This document shows positions 1 through 4,605 of a stretch of DNA of 5,773 bases, piece after piece (positions within the stretch are counted from its first letter, which is position 1; each line of letters starts with the position of its first letter). The DNA is from Actinomycetota bacterium (GTDB taxonomy: Bacteria > Actinomycetota > Actinomycetes > UBA12327), in assembly GCA_026392555.1 (NCBI GenBank), contig JAPLBW010000201.1, forward strand, positions 1 to 5,773, written 5' to 3'. The notes beneath the pieces were generated by a model, which saw only the letters and a list, made by a program, of their open reading frames with translations, was not told the origin of the DNA and did not search any database. The position numbers were made by a program, and so were the translations under genes.

Positions 1-138
1 CCCGAACTCATCGATCTCGATGATTGGGGTTACCCGATAGTGCATGCCATTCCTGACGACAACGCATCCCTCCTGCTGGCTCGTTCAGCAGTCGAAGCGT
101 GTCCCGTAATGGCGTTGCGGATCGAAAAGGTGAAGTAG
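1..138 (+). CDS. Ferredoxin-like protein, 3' end only (5' end outside window)
   Basis: The frame starting at base 1 is open for 45 codons and stops at TAG 136-138. The visible tail has the shape of the C-terminal half of a small single-cluster bacterial ferredoxin: an acidic stretch (ELIDLDDWGYPIV), then a helix running into the last cluster cysteine in the context AVEACPVMALRIE, followed by a short basic end. In this family that Cys-Pro supplies the final ligand of a [3Fe-4S] or [4Fe-4S] cluster, and the protein is a cytosolic electron carrier, often for a cytochrome P450 or another oxidoreductase. The N-terminal cysteines that would settle the cluster type lie outside the window. It is not a copy of the ferredoxin at 3476-3736, whose final motif is CPGNC rather than CPVMA. 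The gene converges on dop with 2 bases between the stop codons. Family assignment is by pattern recognition of a fragment, so moderately sure. Confidence 0.62.
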   Translation, partial: PELIDLDDWGYPIVHAIPDDNASLLLARSAVEACPVMALRIEKVK

Positions 139-140
139 GG

Positions 141-917
141 CTAAGCCAATGATTGAAGACGACTCACGAGTTCGTCGGCTGATGACACATCCAGTAACAA
201 CGTTTCTAGAAGTTCGCGAGTCCCTTTAGTGGGGTCGTTCGTGGGAATACGTTGCAACAAATCATGCTCGGGAAGTTCGAAAACGATCGAATCCCAGGAT
301 GCGGCGAAAATGCGGTCTCCCCACCGTCGAATACATTCGCCCCTAAACCAAGCGCGGGTATCGGTCGGCGGCTGAGAGACCGCTGCCCGCGATTGCTCCG
401 CCGTGATGAGGGTTTTCATCTGTCCCTGCGCCACTAACCGGTGATAGATGCCCTTTTCCGGCCGAATATCGCTGTATTGAAGGTCGAGCATCCCCAATTT
501 CGGCTCATCCCACTCCACCTGGTCGCGGTCTCGATACGCCTGCATCAACCGCAACTTAGCTACCCAGTCCAAGCGATCGCTCAACGACAGCGGATCCGTT
601 CCCAGCGCGTCGAGGTACTCCCGCCACAGACTGATCACTTGGGCCGTTTGGTCATCATCGGTGGGGTTCAGTGACAGCCACTGTTCAACGGCGTCGAGAT
701 ACATGTACTGGACATCGAGGGCCGTTACCTTTCGCCCGTCTGTTAGTTGCACCAGGTGCTTAAGGCTCCAGTCATGGGAAACTGCGCGAATCTCACCGAC
801 CGGGGCTCGCAACTCCGGGACGTTGGCCATGGCACCAGCTTCAACCAGATCGAGGACCAAAGAGGTCATCCCGAGCTTTAAGAATGTTGAGTACTCCGAC
901 AAATTGGCATCTCCCAC
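141..917 (-). CDS. dop: Dop C-terminal fragment (open frame of 258 codons, GTG-led)
   Basis: The family match begins before the first possible start, at codon 930-932 (QFHVIVGDANL), and the frame runs to TAG 141-143. GTG 915-917 is only the first in-frame start codon; no Shine-Dalgarno precedes it, so independent translation is not supported. Conserved C-terminal Dop landmarks are all present: GDANLSEYSTFLKLGMTSLVLDLVE near the start, KLRLM and LDLQYSDIRPEKGIYHRLV in the middle, and PPTDTRAWFRGECIRRW plus AASWDSIVFEL towards the end. These belong to the C-terminal part of the Dop/PafA fold. There are no further stops or frame breaks after the join, so any lesion is either very recent or not real. 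The end is 2 bases from the convergent ferredoxin-like gene at the left edge, so the 3' regions of the two messages probably overlap. Confidence 0.7.
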   Translation of the reverse strand: MGDANLSEYSTFLKLGMTSLVLDLVEAGAMANVPELRAPVGEIRAVSHDWSLKHLVQLTDGRKVTALDVQYMYLDAVEQWLSLNPTDDDQTAQVISLWREYLDALGTDPLSLSDRLDWVAKLRLMQAYRDRDQVEWDEPKLGMLDLQYSDIRPEKGIYHRLVAQGQMKTLITAEQSRAAVSQPPTDTRAWFRGECIRRWGDRIFAASWDSIVFELPEHDLLQRIPTNDPTKGTRELLETLLLDVSSADELVSRLQSLA

Positions 918-1540
918 GATGACGTGAAACTGATTTGGAATCCAGCGTGGCGGCCATCTTGACCAATACCGACACGTCCCGATCCGGTGATGATCTGGCG
1001 CGTGACAAAGAACGGCGTGAGGTAGCGCACGATGGATCCAAAGGCCACATCACGGCGCATCAAGTAGTTCTCGTGCGTACCGTAGGAAGCGCCCTTGTTA
1101 TCGGTGTTGTTTTTATACAGGTTGATGGGCAAGGCCCCAGGCGCAGCATTGGCACGTTGCATGGCCGAGAGCATCACCTGCTCCCCTGCCTTTTCCCAGA
1201 TAACTGCATCCAGCGGGTTGGTCACCTCTGGCGTGGAGTACTCAGGGTGGGCATGGTCGACATAGAGGCGTGCACCATTCGTCAAGATGACATTCAACAG
1301 GCCTGGATCTTCATACGTGCCCTCCAGGGATTCGCGAAGAGCCGGTGGCAAATCCACACCGCGTGCATCATCAAGGGGGTGTTCTTGCTCGAAATCCCAC
1401 CGGGTGGTCGCGCCTTGCACCTGGGCCACACCGTAGGAATTGACGATCTGCGCCGACAGATTCATGGAATTGACGTGCGGGTGCCCAGGCACAGAAATTC
1501 CATACTCCACTTCAGTGCCCATAATGCGTCGCACAGTCAT
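878..1540 (-). CDS. dop: Dop N-terminal fragment (open frame of 220 codons)
   Basis: This frame starts at ATG 1538-1540. The ribosome binding site is weak (AGG about 8 bases upstream), so coupling to arc is plausible. Residues 1-204 are ordinary Dop: GTEVEYG at 8-14 (glutamates that bind Mg/ATP in the family), RWDFE at 47-51, and YVDHAHPEYSTPE at 93-105, where D95 (codon 1256-1258) corresponds to the catalytic aspartate of Dop. It continues with LYKNNTDNKGASYGTHENYL at 141-160 and TGSGRVGIG at 185-193. The loop between about 55 and 80 is where Dop carries its family-specific insertion, one reason to call Dop rather than PafA. From residue 205 the frame leaves the family: 16 unrelated residues (FTSSWEMPICRSTQHS) precede the stop. 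An alternative start is Met7, just before GTEVEYG. Taken alone this fragment lacks the C-terminal domain and part of the active-site sheet. Confidence 0.75.
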   Translation of the reverse strand: MTVRRIMGTEVEYGISVPGHPHVNSMNLSAQIVNSYGVAQVQGATTRWDFEQEHPLDDARGVDLPPALRESLEGTYEDPGLLNVILTNGARLYVDHAHPEYSTPEVTNPLDAVIWEKAGEQVMLSAMQRANAAPGALPINLYKNNTDNKGASYGTHENYLMRRDVAFGSIVRYLTPFFVTRQIITGSGRVGIGQDGRHAGFQISFTSSWEMPICRSTQHS

Positions 1541-1578
1541 GGTGTCAACCTACTGTCGGTGGTGACTGACACAGGCGC

Positions 1579-3264
1579 TTAGAGGTACTGCCCAGTATCG
1601 GCGATCGTTTCAATAGATCGCCCAGGTTCAGTGCCTTGCTTACCGTGCGTCAGAGTCCGGATGAACACAATGCGCTCACCCTTCTTGCCAGAAATGCGAG
1701 CCCAGTCATCAGGGTTCGTGGTGTTGGGCAAGTCCTCGTTCTCACGGAACTCATCAAGCAAGGCTGCTTGCAGGTGCGAGATACGAATTCCACGGCTGTT
1801 GCTGTCTAGGAAATCCTTAATGGCCATCTTCTTGGCTCGGTCAACAATGTTGTGGATCATGGCACCTGAGTTGAAGTCCTTGAAATACAAGATTTGCTTG
1901 TCGCCGTTGGCGTAGGTGACTTCCAGGAACCGATTTTCATCACTCTCGGCGTACATCAATTCAACGGTGCGCTGAATCATGGATGTCACGGTTGCAACGG
2001 GGTCGTTGCCATGTTCTGCCAAATCCTCCGCATGCAGGGGCAGATCAGATGTGACGTACTTACTGAAGATATCGCGAGCTCCCTCAGCGTCTGGACGTTC
2101 AATCTTGATCTTTACATCGAGGCGACCGGGCCGCAAAATGGCTGGGTCAATCATGTCTTCGCGGTTGGACGCCCCAATCACGATCACGTTCTCTAGGCCC
2201 TCCACACCGTCGATCTCACTCAGGAGCTGGGGAACGATCGTGTTTTCCACATCCGAAGAGACACCGGTTCCTCGGGTGCGGAAAAGCGAATCCATTTCGT
2301 CAAAGAACACGATTACCGGCGTGCCCTCGCTGGCCTTTTCCCTTGCGCGCTGAAAGACCAAACGAATGTGACGTTCAGTCTCACCCACGTATTTATTGAG
2401 CAGCTCTGGGCCCTTGATGTTCAAGAAATAACTCTTGCCGCCGGGTTGACCGGTGGCTTCGGCAACCTTGTTGGCCAGCGAATGCGCAACGGCTTTGGCG
2501 ATTAGGGTCTTTCCGCATCCGGGCGGGCCGTACAGCAAGATGCCCTTGGGCGGACGCAGCTTGTGTTCGGCGAAAAGGTCCCGATGCAGATACGGCAATT
2601 CCACGGCATCGCGGATGAGGTCAATCTGGTTGCCAAGACCACCAATGTCTTCGTACTGGATATCGGGGACTTCCTCGAGAACCAGTTCCTCGACCTCAGA
2701 CTTAGGGATTCGTTCCAGCACGAAGCCCGAGCGGCTGTCCAACAGCAAGGAATCCCCAGCCCGTACAACGCCCTTGAGCAACGGGTCAGCGAGGCGAACC
2801 ACACGCTCTTCATCGGAATGTCCGAGGACAAGAGCGCGCTCGCCGTCCTCAAGAAGCTCCTTGAGCAGCACGATTTCCCCGACTTTTTCAAACGCCAGGG
2901 CCTTCACGACGTTCATGGCTTCGTTCAGAACAACTTCTTGTCCTGGCTCAAGCGCCGCGACGTCGACATCTGGGCTAGCAACAATTCGCATCTTGCGCCC
3001 ATTGGCGAACACATCCACCGTCGAGTCGTCGTTAGCACCAATAAAGATGGCAAAACCGGAAGGCGGCTGGGCGAGCTGATCCATCTCCGTCTTGAGAGTG
3101 ACAATCTGCTCTCGTGCTTGTTGCAGCGTTGACACCAGCCGTCGGTTCTGGGCGCTTAACGATGCAATGTCTGCAGCTAAATCCCGATCAGTCACAGCGG
3201 GAGGGTTGACATTGCTGACGTACCGCCGAGCCTGTGGGGTGGAGCCCTCATCAGGGGTAGTCAT
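1579..3264 (-). CDS. arc: Proteasome-associated AAA+ ATPase ARC/Mpa
   Basis: This is a 561-residue hexameric unfoldase, called Mpa in mycobacteria and ARC elsewhere. It binds Pup-tagged proteins and uses ATP to feed them into the 20S proteasome in the cytosol. Order of parts: N-terminal coiled coil at about 28-66 (the Pup-binding element of the family), two OB-type beta domains at about 68-195, then the AAA+ module. The module shows Walker A GPPGCGKT at 246-253, aromatic pore loop KYVG at 291-294, Walker B VIVFFDE at 317-323, sensor-1 asparagine N367 in GASN, and arginine fingers R378/R381 in LRPGRLD. The C-terminus is GQYL, with the penultimate tyrosine that docks into the 20S alpha ring. 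Length is about normal for the family (Mpa is slightly longer). The ATG at 3262-3264 has a strong AGGAGG 8 bases upstream, which fixes the start. dop follows after 38 bases. Nothing is missing. Identity is very secure; only the name arc versus mpa is a matter of lineage. Confidence 0.97.
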   Translation of the reverse strand: MTTPDEGSTPQARRYVSNVNPPAVTDRDLAADIASLSAQNRRLVSTLQQAREQIVTLKTEMDQLAQPPSGFAIFIGANDDSTVDVFANGRKMRIVASPDVDVAALEPGQEVVLNEAMNVVKALAFEKVGEIVLLKELLEDGERALVLGHSDEERVVRLADPLLKGVVRAGDSLLLDSRSGFVLERIPKSEVEELVLEEVPDIQYEDIGGLGNQIDLIRDAVELPYLHRDLFAEHKLRPPKGILLYGPPGCGKTLIAKAVAHSLANKVAEATGQPGGKSYFLNIKGPELLNKYVGETERHIRLVFQRAREKASEGTPVIVFFDEMDSLFRTRGTGVSSDVENTIVPQLLSEIDGVEGLENVIVIGASNREDMIDPAILRPGRLDVKIKIERPDAEGARDIFSKYVTSDLPLHAEDLAEHGNDPVATVTSMIQRTVELMYAESDENRFLEVTYANGDKQILYFKDFNSGAMIHNIVDRAKKMAIKDFLDSNSRGIRISHLQAALLDEFRENEDLPNTTNPDDWARISGKKGERIVFIRTLTHGKQGTEPGRSIETIADTGQYL

Positions 3265-3272
3265 GTCTTTCG

Positions 3273-3278
3273 CCTCCT
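3273..3278 (-). promoter_or_regulatory. Ribosome binding site of arc
   Basis: On the - strand the sequence AGGAGG is followed by 8 bases (CGAAAGAC) and then ATG at 3262-3264. It is a full Shine-Dalgarno match and decides the arc start. It is much stronger than anything in front of dop or trmI, which suggests that arc is translated independently while the downstream gene may rely on coupling. Confidence 0.85.
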
Positions 3279-3357
3279 GGAGCAGATGTTCTCCCTTGAT
3301 CTAACTCCCCTTTTGGTCTTTGCGCCACAGTTTGGTCCGCCGTGTCCGAAGTCAAGT

Positions 3358-3367
3358 CCAGATCTGG
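3358..3367. repeat. 10-bp perfect palindrome flanked by GTCAAG direct repeats
   Basis: CCAGATCTGG reads the same on both strands; the next base pair outward (T/G) does not match, so it ends there. GTCAAG occurs immediately upstream (3351-3356) and again at 3371-3376, a 20-base period, about two helical turns. Such an arrangement is compatible with a binding site for a dimeric regulator covering the arc promoter area. No known operator consensus was recognised, and a 10-bp palindrome can arise by chance. Confidence 0.35.
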
Positions 3368-3420
3368 GGGGTCAAGCGAAACAAGCGCGCGATTGTTAGG
3401 CTCAAAGACACAAACCTCAT

Positions 3421-3427
3421 GAAGGAG
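3421..3427 (+). promoter_or_regulatory. Shine-Dalgarno upstream of the ferredoxin
   Basis: GAAGGAG is the only good ribosome binding site before the ferredoxin. Six bases after it, in the ferredoxin frame, lies ATC (3434-3436), not a standard start codon. The first standard start in frame, GTG 3476-3478, is 48 bases away and has no Shine-Dalgarno of its own. The site itself also forms codons 2-3 of an in-frame ATG AAG GAG TGA (3419-3430). It therefore argues for initiation upstream of the GTG but does not settle where. Confidence 0.5.
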
Positions 3428-3475
3428 TGACTCATCAGTTCCGATTCGATCAATCCAGCTCAAGCCACTCTTGAA

Positions 3476-3736
3476 GTGTGGATTGACCAAGAGTTGTGTA
3501 CGGGTGATGGACTGTGCGTGCAATACGCACGGCCGGTGTTTGAAATGGACCTAGACGGGTTGGCCTACGTCAAGGATGAAGCTGACGAGTTGCTCCTTGA
3601 ACCCGGTGCTCGCGCTCGCGTCCCGCTCGACCTCGTTACCGATGTCATCGCCTCGGCTAAGGAATGTCCAGGCAATTGCATTCACGTGGCCCAAATCAGC
3701 GATGGTAAAGAAATCGCCGGTCCTAACGCTTCGTAG
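3476..3736 (+). CDS. Single-cluster ferredoxin of the proteasome/TrmI neighbourhood
   Basis: This is a small cytosolic iron-sulfur electron carrier; its redox partners are unknown. With the GTG start it has 86 residues and cysteines at 8, 14, 64 and 68. The N-terminal motif is C-TGDGL-C, that is CxxDxxC, with aspartate D11 where classical [4Fe-4S] ferredoxins have a second cysteine. The C-terminal motif is ECPGNCIHV. C8, C14 and C64 would be ligands, giving a [3Fe-4S] cluster or a [4Fe-4S] cluster with Asp as fourth ligand, as in Pyrococcus furiosus ferredoxin. The body (FEMDLDGLAYVK, then ISDGKEIAGP) matches ferredoxins that sit between trmI and arc in many actinobacteria. The start is uncertain: codons before the GTG (ATLEV from 3464) extend the family-like LEVWIDQ, and the good Shine-Dalgarno lies at 3421-3427, so translation may begin near 3434. 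Its stop is 3 bases from that of trmI, tail to tail. Confidence 0.88.
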   Translation: MWIDQELCTGDGLCVQYARPVFEMDLDGLAYVKDEADELLLEPGARARVPLDLVTDVIASAKECPGNCIHVAQISDGKEIAGPNAS

Positions 3737-3739
3737 GCA

Positions 3740-4594
3740 CTAGCGCTTTGCGGGCCGACGTCGCCTCGGTGGGGCAGCAATTCCTGGGGCCATGCGCCGA
3801 GTTTGAACCAAGAATCCCGTGTGGCCGATCATGCGGTGATCGGGTCGCACGGCTAGACCCTCAACGTGCCAAGAACGAACCATCGTTTCAGTGCTGACCG
3901 GCTCAGTGAATTCACCGTGTGCACGCAAGGCCTCAACCACCGTTGACATCTGTGTCGTTGTGGCGACATAGATCACCAAGACTCCGCCAGGAATGAGGAC
4001 TGAGGCAACCGCATCAATGCACTCCCATGGTGCCAGCATGTCGAGCACCACACGGTCAACACCAGCGGCTGCTTCGCTTTCAGGCAGTGACTCCACAAGA
4101 TCACCAGTGGTGAGGCTCCAGGTCGTTTGCGTCTCGCCAAAGAACTTCAACACATTTGCTGCCGCAATTTCAGCGAAGTCTTCCCGTCGCTCAAAGGAGA
4201 ACAAGCGTCCAGTCGGACCGATCGCTCGAAGCAGTGAACAGCTCAAGGCTCCCGAACCGGCACCGGCTTCGAGCACGCGGGCCCCTGGAAAAACGTCAGC
4301 AACACTGATAATGGCTGCGGAATCCTTGGGGTAAATCACCGTCGCGCCACGAGGCATCGACAGGACAAAGTCCATCAATAGTGGGCGTAGGGCGAGATAG
4401 GGAACCTTGCGGTCGCTATAAACGACACAACCCTCTGGCGACCCGATGAGGTCATCATGACCGATCGATCCACGGTGCGTATGAAAACGCTTGCCCTCTT
4501 CAAGAACGATGGTGTGGTGTCTTCCCCGGTCGTCAGTTAGCTGAACTGATTCGCCGACCCGAAGCGGTCGCTGGACGGTGGGGAGCTCACTCAT
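3740..4594 (-). CDS. trmI: tRNA (adenine-N1)-methyltransferase TrmI (m1A58)
   Basis: TrmI transfers a methyl group from S-adenosylmethionine to N1 of A58 in the T-loop of tRNAs; it acts as a tetramer in the cytosol. The 284-residue protein has the family layout: a small N-terminal beta domain (about 1-70), then a Rossmann-type methyltransferase. Visible motifs are YPKDSAAI at 88-95, the SAM-binding EAGAGSGAL at 109-117, FE at 134-135 (acidic residue for the SAM ribose), TGD at 163-165, and LDMLAPWE at 184-191, with D185 as the likely catalytic aspartate. It ends in a strongly basic tail (RRRRPAKR), perhaps for RNA contact. I chose ATG 4592-4594, giving MSELPTVQ; an in-frame TTG three codons earlier (4601-4603) is also possible. 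Neither has a clear Shine-Dalgarno, but the ATG lies 11 bases after the M50 stop, so translational coupling is likely. It converges on the ferredoxin with a 3-base gap. Confidence 0.95.
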   Translation of the reverse strand: MSELPTVQRPLRVGESVQLTDDRGRHHTIVLEEGKRFHTHRGSIGHDDLIGSPEGCVVYSDRKVPYLALRPLLMDFVLSMPRGATVIYPKDSAAIISVADVFPGARVLEAGAGSGALSCSLLRAIGPTGRLFSFERREDFAEIAAANVLKFFGETQTTWSLTTGDLVESLPESEAAAGVDRVVLDMLAPWECIDAVASVLIPGGVLVIYVATTTQMSTVVEALRAHGEFTEPVSTETMVRSWHVEGLAVRPDHRMIGHTGFLVQTRRMAPGIAAPPRRRRPAKR

Positions 4595-4605
4595 AACGCA
4601 CAAGG

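Larger units (their letters stand above)
141..1540 (-). pseudogene. dop: dop, Pup deamidase/depupylase, disrupted by an internal out-of-frame deletion
   Basis: Dop deamidates the C-terminal glutamine of Pup (where Pup ends in Gln) and cleaves Pup from pupylated proteins. It is a cytosolic ATP-binding enzyme of the glutamine-synthetase-like fold, related to the ligase PafA. Here the first 204 codons (929-1540) and last 263 codons (144-932) are both clearly Dop but sit in different frames. Family members have roughly 36 more residues between FQIS and HVIVGDANL, beginning QRAD and including a conserved INTRDEPHAD segment; these are absent. The halves plus the gap add to about 503 residues, close to the usual 500. 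The join falls on a CAGT tetranucleotide (929-932, read on the - strand), the footprint of a deletion between short direct repeats; I estimate about 109 bases lost. The missing part belongs to the active-site domain, so activity is unlikely. An assembly error would look identical. It lies 38 bases downstream of arc, probably on the same transcript. Confidence 0.85.
3265..3433. promoter_or_regulatory. Divergent intergenic region between arc and ferredoxin
   Basis: These 169 bases must carry the promoters of arc (leftward) and the ferredoxin (rightward), as no other upstream gene shares their direction. No ORF in it looks real. Rightward, TAGGCT at 3397-3402 preceded by TG at 3394-3395 resembles an extended -10 element (TGnTAnnnT); no convincing -35 is seen. 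Leftward, TTGACT (- strand, 3350-3355) is a good -35 match, but the hexamer 17 bases on (AACTGT) is a poor -10. The centre holds a perfect palindrome, CCAGATCTGG at 3358-3367, flanked by two copies of GTCAAG (3351-3356 and 3371-3376) spaced 20 bases start to start. The region is clearly regulatory by position; the individual elements are guesses from pattern. Confidence 0.5.

Noticed and set aside
878..932. Programmed ribosomal frameshifting joining the two dop halves
   Set aside because: No slippery heptamer is apparent, and a shift would still leave out about 36 conserved residues. Loss of sequence, not a shift, explains the join.
141..1540. A genuine two-subunit (split) Dop
   Set aside because: The C-terminal frame has no ribosome binding site at its first start (GTG 915-917), the conserved sequence begins before it, and active-site sequence is missing from both parts.
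935..1582. 215-codon + strand frame opposite dop
   Set aside because: It is antisense to the conserved N-terminal half of dop and shows no family motif or ribosome binding site.
2453..3132. Long + strand open frames opposite arc (2453-3079, 2563-3132)
   Set aside because: They lie antisense to highly conserved arc codons, resemble no protein family, and are serine/arginine-rich or otherwise of biased composition, as expected of shadow frames.
3251..3523. 90-codon - strand frame across the arc/ferredoxin gap
   Set aside because: It overlaps the arc start and the first codons of the ferredoxin, and has no recognisable domain; the region reads better as divergent promoters.
3700..3719. Weak hairpin GCGAT/ATCGC near the ferredoxin 3' end as a terminator
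   Set aside because: It is only a 5-bp stem inside coding sequence with no following T-run.
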